A stretch of 64,000 bases of DNA. Origin: Chitinophagales bacterium. Its GTDB lineage: Bacteria; Bacteroidota; Bacteroidia; Chitinophagales; Chitinophagaceae. How positions within the stretch are numbered: the stretch's first letter is position 1; each line of letters begins with the position of its first letter. Shown piece by piece: positions 34,932-42,452 of this stretch. Under the pieces are notes generated by a model. That model worked only from the letters and a program-made list of their open reading frames with translations, did not search any database and was not told the origin of the DNA. The translations under genes and the position numbers were made by a program. The stretch is from contig JAATGQ010000155.1 of NCBI GenBank assembly GCA_015654595.1, positions 81,817-145,816 on the forward strand, in the 5' to 3' direction.

Positions 34932-35954
34932 TTAAGACCGCGGGACAATCTTATCGTAAAACCCACCATAATTATTTTGCCGCACGCCTTCTTCGCGGAA
35001 GAATTTGTGGGGGAACCCGAGGTCGATGGCGCTGGCTTCGTCGAGAATGCGTAGGTCTTCGGGGGAGAGGGTTAGATCGAGGGTCCGAAGGTTTTCCTGA
35101 AGCTGTTCGAGACGGGTGGCGCCGACGATGGGGATGGATTCGAAGCCTTGCTGGCGTGTCCATTGGAGGGCGACGTGGCTGGGTTCGACGCCCAGTTTTT
35201 CGGCGATATCCATCACGACGCGGGTGATGCGAACGCTGTTCTCATCACGTCGGTTGGATTCGGGTTTAACGCGGCCTTGTCCGCCTTTGAGGTATTTGCC
35301 GGTAAGCGCGCCGCCGGCGAGGGGCGCCCAGGGCGTAACGGTCATGCCATAGTGTTTGGCCATCGGTGTGAGGTCGCGTTCGGGAGAGCGCTGCAGCAGG
35401 CTGTATTCGACCTGCAGGGCGATGAAGGGACTCCAGCCCATCAGTTCGGCCATCGTATTGCCCTTGCTGACGATCCACGCGGGTGTGTCGCTGATAGCGG
35501 CGTAGTTGACCTTTCCCTGGCGGACCAGGTCGTCGATACCCCGCAGGATCTCATCGATGGGCGTGAGGTCATCCCAGATATGCAGATAGAGCACGTCGAT
35601 AAAGTCTGTCTGGAGTCTTTTCAGACTGGCTTCCACGCTGCGCATCATGTTCTTGCGGTTGTTGCCGCTGGCATTGGGATTGGTCGTGTTGTCCTTTAAG
35701 GAATATTTTGTTGCGATCACGAAGAAGTCGCGGTCGCGCGGCTGGATAAATTCTCCGATGATCTTTTCGCTGGTGCCCAGCTTGTAGATATTGGCGGTGT
35801 CGAGGAAATTGCCGCCGGCATTGGCAAAGGCTTCCATGATGGCAAAGCTGGCGGCTTTATCGGCGCCCCAGCCGGCCTCGGTTCCAAAGCCCATCGTTCC
35901 CAAACAAAGCTCGGATACCTTTAAGCCGCTGCGGCCAAGTAATTTATATTTCAT
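34932..35954 (-). CDS. Aldo/keto reductase
   Basis: 340 residues from the ATG at 35954 (MKYKLLGRSGLKVSELCLGT), preferred over an upstream TTG. It has the AKR catalytic tetrad in the usual places: Asp and Tyr in NFLDTANIYKLG, Lys in VIATKYSLKD and His in DVLYLHIWDDL. The NADPH-binding end is SIPIVGATRLEQLQENL. It is a cytoplasmic (beta/alpha)8 oxidoreductase. It is most like the subgroup acting on varied carbonyls (YajO/Tas-like), with no specific substrate visible. It follows the stand-alone condensation-domain gene by 59 bp on the same strand, so a tailoring role in the nearby lipopeptide cluster is possible but not shown. Confidence 0.85.
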   Translation of the reverse strand: MKYKLLGRSGLKVSELCLGTMGFGTEAGWGADKAASFAIMEAFANAGGNFLDTANIYKLGTSEKIIGEFIQPRDRDFFVIATKYSLKDNTTNPNASGNNRKNMMRSVEASLKRLQTDFIDVLYLHIWDDLTPIDEILRGIDDLVRQGKVNYAAISDTPAWIVSKGNTMAELMGWSPFIALQVEYSLLQRSPERDLTPMAKHYGMTVTPWAPLAGGALTGKYLKGGQGRVKPESNRRDENSVRITRVVMDIAEKLGVEPSHVALQWTRQQGFESIPIVGATRLEQLQENLRTLDLTLSPEDLRILDEASAIDLGFPHKFFREEGVRQNNYGGFYDKIVPRS

Positions 35955-36013
35955 GCACTCTTTTTTATGGTCTGAAGGTACAGAGATTGGCTGGAAAGCC
36001 AAGGGCCCGACGG

Positions 36014-37603
36014 CTACAGGGATAGTATCCGGTCTCCGGGATTGTGGATGACGCTTCGCAGCAGCGCTATGAATTCGTCTATCAATTCCGTTATCGTCTG
36101 TTCGTTGTAGAGGGTAAGGTCATATACGCACATCAGTTCGATACCGTTGACGAAGCGCTGGACGTGTATATCCAGCCGGAAGTAGCTGAGCGTATTGTTG
36201 TAATAATGCCGCCGGGAGAAGTTTTTGAGCGTTTCGCCGGAGGGAGTGGGAAGCATGTTGAGGTAAAGCGTGTCAATCGCATTAAAAGGAATATTCATGT
36301 CTTTCAGCACTTTTGCGAGGGGATAGTATTTAAAACAGGATGCGATCGAGGTATTGATCATCGCGTCGTTGAGCAGGTCGTTGAAAGAGTCTTCCGGGTT
36401 GATCTGCGTTCGGATGAGTACCGTATTGACGAGCAGTCCGATAATCTTTTGCAGGGGTACCTGGTCTCTGAGGGCCATGTGGGCGCCAATGACGAGATCG
36501 GGGATGCCGGTACGCTGGTAGAGCAGCGTATTGAGCGCTGCAACAAAGAGTGGGTAGAGCGTGGTGTTTTTGCGTCTGCAGAAGTTGTTACATTTTATAA
36601 ACGTGTCGTTGTCGAGCGCGACCCAGTAGGTATTGGCGGGTGTGCGTCCCGGTTTTGCGGTGACGCCATAGAGGCGGGGTATGTTCTTTTGCTGTGTTTC
36701 CTTTATATAAGGCAGGATCTCCTTGTGGAGCGAGTCCTGGTAGTCGAGGTCCGTCAGCGTCAGGCCGCTGGCTTTGGTGGTAAGGTTTTGTATTGGAAAG
36801 GCGGTTTTGTTATTGGCAAACCACCAGGCTTTATAGGCTTCCCGGATGGCGGGGGTATCGAGCTGCTGTTCCCAGTGGCAAAAGTCTTTGTATTGTATCG
36901 TCAGCGGGGGCAGGCGATAAGGTTGGCGCTGGCTGCAAGCCTGGTAGATCGTGATGAACTCCTTTTCGAAGAGTTCTTTGGAGAAACCGTCGAATATGGC
37001 GTGCGCTATATTGAAGATGACCAGATGCTGTTGTTCTGCGAGCCTTAGTACGATGAACTGAAGCGGCGGCCCTTGTTCGAAGTTGAAGACGTGTCTTTTG
37101 GCTTCGTTGATATGGACCTGGATTGCCGCGTCCTTGTCGGGATGGTTATGAAGGTCTATTTGTTGGATGAGCATGCCGGGATCGATCCCGGGAAGGATAT
37201 GCTGGTCTGCGGCTGCGTAGTCATCGGAGTATCGGGGGATGGTCCGAAGGAGCTCGTGTCGCATAAGGATGGTCGAGACGGTTTCTTTGAACACCTCGGA
37301 GTCGAAGGCTGAGATCGGGTAGTGAAGGGTTATGTTATAGGGGATATGCGTTTTTTCATAGGCATAGCTCAGCCATAGGTGTTTTAAACTTTGGGAGGCG
37401 GGGTAGAAGGGTTGCGGCGGTATCGGATGGAGGTCGGGTTTTGTCGTGTTGAGCTCCATCCAGCGGGTCCAGGCAAGCAGTCTGCTTCGTTGGGTCTGCA
37501 GGGCGGCGATGCGGGCCGGATCGGGCTGGCTGGCGTTGGTCTGTTTTTCGAGCTCGTGATCGAGGAAGGACAGCGCATTGTCCAGCTGTAATTTTTCAAT
37601 CAT
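36014..37603 (-). CDS. Stand-alone NRPS-type condensation-domain protein
   Basis: 529 residues. After a helical N-terminus (ALSFLDHELEKQTNASQPDP) comes a condensation/acyltransferase fold: HLWLSYAYEKTHIPYNITLH, VSTILMRHELLRTI, the active-site motif FNIAHAIFDGFS, PPLTIQYKDFCHWEQQL and IGLLVNTVLIRTQ. The motif HHxxxDG is present as A-H-AIF-DG, so the catalytic second His and the Asp are kept and only the first His is replaced. There is no adenylation or carrier domain. Such free-standing domains can release, link or acylate products carried by separate carrier proteins. It lies 5 kb from the lipopeptide NRPS genes on the opposite strand, 36 bp after a TonB-barrel gene. Its link to the NRPS product is inference. 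Confidence 0.8.
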   Translation of the reverse strand: MIEKLQLDNALSFLDHELEKQTNASQPDPARIAALQTQRSRLLAWTRWMELNTTKPDLHPIPPQPFYPASQSLKHLWLSYAYEKTHIPYNITLHYPISAFDSEVFKETVSTILMRHELLRTIPRYSDDYAAADQHILPGIDPGMLIQQIDLHNHPDKDAAIQVHINEAKRHVFNFEQGPPLQFIVLRLAEQQHLVIFNIAHAIFDGFSKELFEKEFITIYQACSQRQPYRLPPLTIQYKDFCHWEQQLDTPAIREAYKAWWFANNKTAFPIQNLTTKASGLTLTDLDYQDSLHKEILPYIKETQQKNIPRLYGVTAKPGRTPANTYWVALDNDTFIKCNNFCRRKNTTLYPLFVAALNTLLYQRTGIPDLVIGAHMALRDQVPLQKIIGLLVNTVLIRTQINPEDSFNDLLNDAMINTSIASCFKYYPLAKVLKDMNIPFNAIDTLYLNMLPTPSGETLKNFSRRHYYNNTLSYFRLDIHVQRFVNGIELMCVYDLTLYNEQTITELIDEFIALLRSVIHNPGDRILSL

Positions 37604-37639
37604 AGCGCTTTTTATTGGCAGGTTAATGGTAGAAGAAGA

Positions 37640-40123
37640 TTAGAGCGCTCCTTTGTTGCTCATCAGGTCGTTGTTGTTAATGGCGCGTTTGTTTTTCTTT
37701 ATGCTGTTGTCTTTCAGCTTGCCAAAGCGGAAGTTGGCGTTGAAAGCAAACTGCCGGAAGTAGAGTCTGTTCACGTCCGTCTCTGTGAAGTCGGCGCCCG
37801 ATGTGACGATCCGGTTGTCGCGGAATTTCGTAAAGGGGTTGCTGACGGTGGCGGAGAGCGAAAGCTTGTCGTTGAACAGGCTTTTGGAAAGCGCGACAGA
37901 AGAAGAGAACAGCGCGTTGGAGGTGGCTTGCAGCGAGACTACGTTGGGGCCAATGCCGGTCATGTTGACGATGGCGCGCCAGGTTTTTGCGATGCGGATG
38001 CTGTTGGACAGGTTGATATTGTACATGACCGTATTCGTCTTTATCGTGCTGCCGCTGCTTGTTCCTTTCAGGTCGAGATAGGTGACGTTGCTATTGAGGC
38101 TGGCATTCCAGCTTTTTGTAAAGGGGTAAGACAGATAGATATCGCTGGAATAAGCGGCGCCTTTTCCCGTGTTGCGGTAGGTGGTGACGGTGATATTGTT
38201 GGCAGGGTTGTATTCCGAGACCTGCAGGGTCATGTTGTTGAAGAATGCGTAACCCAGGCCGACGTTGATATTCAGTTTTCCCGACTTGCCGTAACCGAGC
38301 ATCAGGCTGTTGACGATGGAGGGTTTGAGGTCGGGATTGCCGGTCGTTTCGTAGCCGGGGTTGGAACGGTCTACGTAGGGGTTCAGCTGGATAATACCCG
38401 GGCGTTTGATGCGGCGGCTGAATCCGAAGTTGAAGGCGTTGATATTGTCAGGTTTATAGCCGATCGCGACATTGGGTATAAAATTATAGATGTTCTGGTG
38501 GACCTTTTGGGTCGTGTTGGAGAAGGTGGCGTCGGTGACCGTTTCTTCCAGCCGGCCGCCGGCTTTGAAGGCCCATTTGTTTATATTAAAATTATACGAG
38601 TTGTAGAGGCTGTAGACGTTTTGCGTATTTCTGAACGCACTGCTGCTGGCGGAGTCTATTTTGAACTCGTTGGATGTCGAGTCGAGGTTGTAGTAGTCGT
38701 AGTCGCTGTGGTTCTTCCGGAAGATGCCTTTTACGCCGGCTTCGATGGTGACTTTTCCGGGGCGGACGAAGTCGATCTGCCCGGTCTGTTCGCTGTAGCG
38801 GCTTTTGTCGTATTGATTGTAGTCTGGCAGCGTATCATTTATACGGTTGGATATAGCCGTTGTATTTGTCTGGTTGTTGTGGTTGTTCCTGTAGTTATAC
38901 GAGAAGGTAAGCAGCGTATTCTTGTGATGCCGGAAGCCAAGCTGGTAGTTGAGACCGGCGTCGATGCCGTTGACGCGATCTTTGGACCGGTTGAGATAGC
39001 TATATCCTTGTGTGGTCGATTCGCTGGTGAACAGGGACTGCTGGTCGTTGTGGCCGTCGGTCGAGTTGCCAAAGAGGTTGAAGGAGCCGAAGAGATAGTG
39101 GAGGCTGTCTATTTCGTAGGTCAGTTCTGCGCCGCCGTAGGCGGTCTTGTTGTCGGTTTTCGTATGGCCGTTCTGTATCAGGCTTGTGGGTGGAGTGTCG
39201 AAGGTGTAGCGGCTGTTGGATATCTGCGTAGAAGGCGTGTTGTTGATGCTGCCGCCGCCGATGATCGAGATGCCGAATCTGCCTGCTTTTGCGGAGAGCG
39301 AGCCGCCTGCGCCAGGGCCGCCTTGCGGGAATTTTTCGGATGCGTTCAGCGTGCCGGTGATGCCGTCCGATTCCTTTTTGATCAGCACGATATTGATGAT
39401 GCCGGCGAGACCTTCTGCGTCGTACCTGGCAGGCGGGTTGGTGATAACTTCTATGCTTTTGATGCTGGAGGCGGGCATGCTGTTGAGGACCTCTTTGGGA
39501 TTGGAGGACAGCATGCCGGAGGGGCGGCCGTTGATAAATATTTTGAAGTTGGAATTTCCTTTCAGCATGATATTGTTGCTGGCGTCGAGTGAAAGGAAGG
39601 GAACTTTGCGCATCATGTCGAGGACGCTGTTGGACCGGCTGTCGGGATCGGCCTGCAGGTCATAGGTGATGCGGTCTACTTCCTGTTTGATCACAGGCCT
39701 GGCGGCGGTCACGCTTACCGCTTTGAGCATTTTTGTATTTTTTTCGAGGCTAAGGCTGCCCAGGTCCCAACTTTGGCGAGTGGTGTCAGTGAGGTCGATA
39801 TTGACTACCCTCGACTTATAGCCGACGGAAGAGAGGGTCAGGTGATAGAGATGCCGGTCGAGTCCCGTAAAGGAGAAGCTGCCGTCGGGGCCGGTGACGG
39901 TGCTTCTCAGGGAGGAAGGGCTGTCGCATTTCAGAGATAAGGACACGAAGGGGGCAGGGTCGTGTGTCGTCGAGTCTTTTATAAGGCCAGTTAGCTGCAG
40001 GCCGTTACTGCTGGCTGTGGTGCGGATAACCGTAGTGTCTGTCTGCGCAAAGGAAGGAGTTGCGAGGAAAGGGGCAATAAGACACAATGCCGTCGTTAAA
40101 AGGCCAAAGGATAAGCGTTTCAT
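37640..40123 (-). CDS. TonB-dependent receptor / outer-membrane beta-barrel family protein (non-SusC)
   Basis: 827 residues with signal peptide MKRLSFGLLTTALCLIAPFL. A carboxypeptidase-regulatory-like domain (LTGLIKDSTTHDPAPFVSLS) is followed by a plug: VDRITYDLQADPDSRSNSVL, NFKIFINGRPSGML and IKSIEVITNPPARYDAEGLA. The barrel belongs to the family often annotated as outer membrane beta-barrel (OMP_b-brl_3): NAFNFGFSRRIKRPGIIQLN, ETTGNPDLKPS and the terminal FNANFRFGKLKDNSIKKNKR tail. It is not paired with a SusD. It lies between a small membrane protein gene (10 bp upstream) and the condensation-domain gene. Uptake or export-side handling of the nearby lipopeptide is one possible role; the ligand is not visible in the sequence. 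Confidence 0.88.
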   Translation of the reverse strand: MKRLSFGLLTTALCLIAPFLATPSFAQTDTTVIRTTASSNGLQLTGLIKDSTTHDPAPFVSLSLKCDSPSSLRSTVTGPDGSFSFTGLDRHLYHLTLSSVGYKSRVVNIDLTDTTRQSWDLGSLSLEKNTKMLKAVSVTAARPVIKQEVDRITYDLQADPDSRSNSVLDMMRKVPFLSLDASNNIMLKGNSNFKIFINGRPSGMLSSNPKEVLNSMPASSIKSIEVITNPPARYDAEGLAGIINIVLIKKESDGITGTLNASEKFPQGGPGAGGSLSAKAGRFGISIIGGGSINNTPSTQISNSRYTFDTPPTSLIQNGHTKTDNKTAYGGAELTYEIDSLHYLFGSFNLFGNSTDGHNDQQSLFTSESTTQGYSYLNRSKDRVNGIDAGLNYQLGFRHHKNTLLTFSYNYRNNHNNQTNTTAISNRINDTLPDYNQYDKSRYSEQTGQIDFVRPGKVTIEAGVKGIFRKNHSDYDYYNLDSTSNEFKIDSASSSAFRNTQNVYSLYNSYNFNINKWAFKAGGRLEETVTDATFSNTTQKVHQNIYNFIPNVAIGYKPDNINAFNFGFSRRIKRPGIIQLNPYVDRSNPGYETTGNPDLKPSIVNSLMLGYGKSGKLNINVGLGYAFFNNMTLQVSEYNPANNITVTTYRNTGKGAAYSSDIYLSYPFTKSWNASLNSNVTYLDLKGTSSGSTIKTNTVMYNINLSNSIRIAKTWRAIVNMTGIGPNVVSLQATSNALFSSSVALSKSLFNDKLSLSATVSNPFTKFRDNRIVTSGADFTETDVNRLYFRQFAFNANFRFGKLKDNSIKKNKRAINNNDLMSNKGAL

Positions 40124-40133
40124 TGGTTCGTTT

Positions 40134-40466
40134 TTAAGAATTGTTCTTAAGAGTAAGCATATAGTAGACGAGGAATCCGATACCGATGCTGATCAGTTCG
40201 ACACCCCATGGTATCGGTGATTTTTCCGGATCGAAGGGGAGACAGCCTATCACGATGAGGCCTAAGCCGGCGAAGAGGGCCAGTATTCCCCATTTAAATG
40301 CGTTGGTTTGTTTTGACTTCTTTGTCAGCAGCTCGAGGTAGTTCTGATCGAGCCGGCCGGATTTTATGATCCTTCTTTTCAGAAGGAAGTTCATGACTTC
40401 CATTGCGGTCACGGCCATGATCGCCGTAACTGCCGTTATCATTATGTGTGCAAATAATTCCTGCAT
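40134..40466 (-). CDS. Small inner-membrane protein of unknown function
   Basis: 110 residues with three likely membrane helices: MITAVTAIMAVTAMEVMNFL, FKWGILALFAGLGLIVIGCL and VELISIGIGFLVYYMLTL. A basic loop, KRRIIKSGRLDQNYLELLTK, lies between the first and second. The pattern resembles small proteins often found near ECF sigma genes in Bacteroidota (possibly DUF6249-like; not certain). It is divergent from the ECF sigma gene at 40610 and is first in the operon with the TonB barrel (10-bp gap). That divergent position next to a sigma/anti-sigma-like pair makes co-regulation plausible. No function can be stated. Confidence 0.7.
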   Translation of the reverse strand: MQELFAHIMITAVTAIMAVTAMEVMNFLLKRRIIKSGRLDQNYLELLTKKSKQTNAFKWGILALFAGLGLIVIGCLPFDPEKSPIPWGVELISIGIGFLVYYMLTLKNNS

Positions 40467-40510
40467 GGTATTTGATTTTCGATTTATCTATTGGTCACGG
40501 GATTGAAGCG

Positions 40511-40550
40511 AAAGGTTTCAAAAAAAATAAAATAATTTAATGAAACCTTT
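40511..40550. promoter_or_regulatory. Inverted repeat AAAGGTTTCA-N20-TGAAACCTTT in the divergent control region
   Basis: Two perfect 10-bp arms (40511-40520 and 40541-40550) flank 20 bp of A/T-rich sequence. They lie between the small membrane protein start (40466) and the sigma factor start (40610). Either the arms are two protein sites or the whole forms a hairpin in both divergent transcripts. Further down, TAACTTTA at 40577-40584 resembles a -7 box for the sigma gene (one mismatch to TAnnTTTG). Confidence 0.5.
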
Positions 40551-40609
40551 TTGACGGGGTTGGTGTCCAATCTGTTTAACTTTAGTGGAGTAAACCTTAA
40601 CTATGTCTG

Positions 40610-41173
40610 ATGTTCAATGAAAGGGAGGTAGTTGCAAGCATACTGGCCGGCGATGTACAGGCATTCGAACGAATGGTAAACGAGTATCAGCGATTGGTTT
40701 ATCATGTCATCGACAGGCTGGTTAAGGATGGTATGGATCGGGAGGATATCTGTCAGGAGGTGTTTATAAAGGTTTACCGCAATCTGCGCAGTTTTCAGTA
40801 CCGGTCGAAGCTTTCAACGTGGGTGGCCAGTATTGCTTATCGGACGGCTTTGAACTATACGCGGGACAATAAGAGGGTGGGGCAGATCTCTTTGGACGAC
40901 TATGAGGGAGCAGGAGAGCAGGATGATCCCGAGCGGATCTTTACCAATAAGGATACGGCAGGTTATTTGCGTCGGCTGATCGAAGAATTGCCTCTTCCTT
41001 ATAAGAGTGTGCTGGTTCTCTATCATATAAATGAGTTTTCGTATCCCGAGATAGGGCAGATCACCGGAATGCCGGAAGGGACGGTGAAGAGTCATTTATT
41101 CAGGGCGAGAAAATTTCTGAAAGACAAACTTAAATCCCAATATAAAGATGAGTACGTCAAAAGACCAGGATGA
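40610..41173 (+). CDS. ECF-type RNA polymerase sigma factor
   Basis: 187 residues. Region 2 is REVVASILAGDVQAFERMVN through MDREDICQEVFIKVYRNLRS and STWVASIAYRTALNYTRDNK. Region 4 is ELPLPYKSVLVLYHINEFSY and GMPEGTVKSHLFRARKFLK. There is no extension, so it is a plain ECF sigma factor. The next gene overlaps its last 26 bp and encodes a membrane protein in the position of an anti-sigma factor, so the pair is probably a signal-responsive switch. Possible targets are its own divergent region (inverted repeat 40511-40550) and perhaps the adjacent TonB-receptor operon. Confidence 0.93.
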   Translation: MFNEREVVASILAGDVQAFERMVNEYQRLVYHVIDRLVKDGMDREDICQEVFIKVYRNLRSFQYRSKLSTWVASIAYRTALNYTRDNKRVGQISLDDYEGAGEQDDPERIFTNKDTAGYLRRLIEELPLPYKSVLVLYHINEFSYPEIGQITGMPEGTVKSHLFRARKFLKDKLKSQYKDEYVKRPG

Positions 41174-41573
41174 GCGTTTACAGCAGTATATAGAGCAGGG
41201 GTTGGAGGAAGAGGCGCTGCTGGCTTCCTTTGAAAAGGAGGACATCGGCTTATACCGGGATGTATTTCAGTCCTTAGCGGAGCCGCGGGAGGTGGTACTT
41301 TCTCCTGGGTTTACGCAGCGGGTTGCTGCTGCGGTTCAGGCGGAGCAGGACCAGTTGTATTCTGCGAAGTGGGCGCTGGTGGCGCTTATGGCCTGCGGGT
41401 TTATTTTGCTCGATATCGGCGTGTCGGCTTATGGGTTTCATGCGGGCCCGTCGGAGCATATGCTGGGTTTGGTTTGGCATTTCAGGTGGTATGCCCTTTT
41501 TGCGCTATGTTGTATCTTTTTGATACAGGCTTTGGATCAGTTCCTGTCAAGAAGGCGTTTGGCTGCCTTTTAA
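41148..41573 (+). CDS. Membrane protein overlapping the sigma gene, putative anti-sigma factor
   Basis: 141 residues, overlapping the sigma factor gene by 26 bp, which suggests translational coupling. The N-terminal half is acidic and helical (DERLQQYIEQGLEEEALLAS, PGFTQRVAAAVQAEQDQL) and should be cytoplasmic. Two membrane helices follow (WALVALMACGFILLDIGVSA and WYALFALCCIFLIQALDQFL), ending RRRLAAF. There is no zinc-binding HxxxCxxC motif of ZAS anti-sigma factors and no FecR domain. The anti-sigma role is therefore deduced from position, coupling and topology only. The 162 bp to the next gene (41574-41735) hold no clear promoter box or terminator. Confidence 0.7.
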   Translation: MSTSKDQDERLQQYIEQGLEEEALLASFEKEDIGLYRDVFQSLAEPREVVLSPGFTQRVAAAVQAEQDQLYSAKWALVALMACGFILLDIGVSAYGFHAGPSEHMLGLVWHFRWYALFALCCIFLIQALDQFLSRRRLAAF

Positions 41574-41735
41574 ATCTTTCGGGAACCCACATAAATTCTG
41601 CGGATATTACTATCGATGAATTCTCTGGCCTGACTTAATTTTCCTGCCGATAAACTTCTTCTATATCACTGACGGGCTTGTCGCTGGCTGTAGCGATAGC
41701 TGTATTCCTTTTTCTCAATTTACCGGTTTTCATTT

Positions 41736-42452
41736 ATGGGTAGGGTTACTGTCTTCTGTTTTCCTTATGCGGGAGGATCGGCGGCTGTCTATAACAGGTG
41801 GAAGGCGTATTTGTCGCCGGAGCTTGTTCTTGAGCCAGTGGAGCTCGCGGGGCGTGGGCGTCGGATGAACGAAGATCTGTATGGCTCTATCGATGAGGCT
41901 GTGGAAGATGTGTTTCAGCAGACGGCGGGGATGCTTAATAGGGGTCCTTATGTTCTTTTCGGGCATAGTATGGGCGCCGCGATCGTCTTCGGACTGGTGC
42001 ATAAGCTACAGGCGATGGGTCATCGGATGCCGCTGCACGTCTTCTTTTCGGGCAGGGGCGCGCCTCATATCCGTAAGAGCAATGAGAAGAAGTATCACCT
42101 GATGGGGGATGCCTTGTTCCGGGAAGAGATCATACAGCTTGGCGGTACGCCGGCCGAATTCTTTGAGTATCCCCAATTGCTGAGCATGTATATGCCGGTA
42201 TTGCGGAATGATTTTCGAATCGTGGAGACGGAGGAGCTCGTCAATACTATTCTTCCTTTAAACGTATCTATCTCTGTTTTTCTGGGTAAGGACGATCATC
42301 TTACGTCCGAGCAGTGTACGGGCTGGAAAGATCATACCCAAAAGGACTGCGTGCTTTACTATTTCAACGGCGGGCATTTTTTTCTGCAGGAGCAGACAGC
42401 GGAGGTGGTGGCTCGTGTCAATTCAATTACGCTATGTTATTTCAGACCTTGA
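41736..42452 (+). CDS. Type II thioesterase of the NRPS cluster
   Basis: 238 residues, alpha/beta-hydrolase. It starts VFCFPYAGGSAAVYNRWKAY. The nucleophile is Ser78 in LFGHSMGAAIVFGL, the Asp lies in FLGKDDHLTSEQ, and the His is in YYFNGGHFFLQEQ. Enzymes of this type are external, cytoplasmic proofreaders that clear wrong acyl groups from NRPS carrier domains. It is the first gene of the cluster, and its last 19 bp overlap the start of NRPS1 (ATG at 42434), so the two are translationally coupled. It is a stand-alone enzyme and does not replace the chain-releasing thioesterase, which is not in this window. Confidence 0.93.
   Translation: MGRVTVFCFPYAGGSAAVYNRWKAYLSPELVLEPVELAGRGRRMNEDLYGSIDEAVEDVFQQTAGMLNRGPYVLFGHSMGAAIVFGLVHKLQAMGHRMPLHVFFSGRGAPHIRKSNEKKYHLMGDALFREEIIQLGGTPAEFFEYPQLLSMYMPVLRNDFRIVETEELVNTILPLNVSISVFLGKDDHLTSEQCTGWKDHTQKDCVLYYFNGGHFFLQEQTAEVVARVNSITLCYFRP

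Noticed and set aside
34803..35054. Possible 83-residue membrane protein on the plus strand
   Set aside because: Its first half lies over the Uma2 start and a pair of hairpins, and its second half is antisense to the aldo/keto reductase. A hydrophobic stretch alone is not enough.
37928..39592. 554-codon open frame on the plus strand
   Set aside because: It is antisense to the TonB-dependent barrel, and its Val/Gly-rich product has no family signature.
42314..42433. N-terminal extension of NRPS1 from a GTG codon
   Set aside because: The extra 40 residues overlap the thioesterase gene, resemble no FAAL start, and an ATG follows at 42434.
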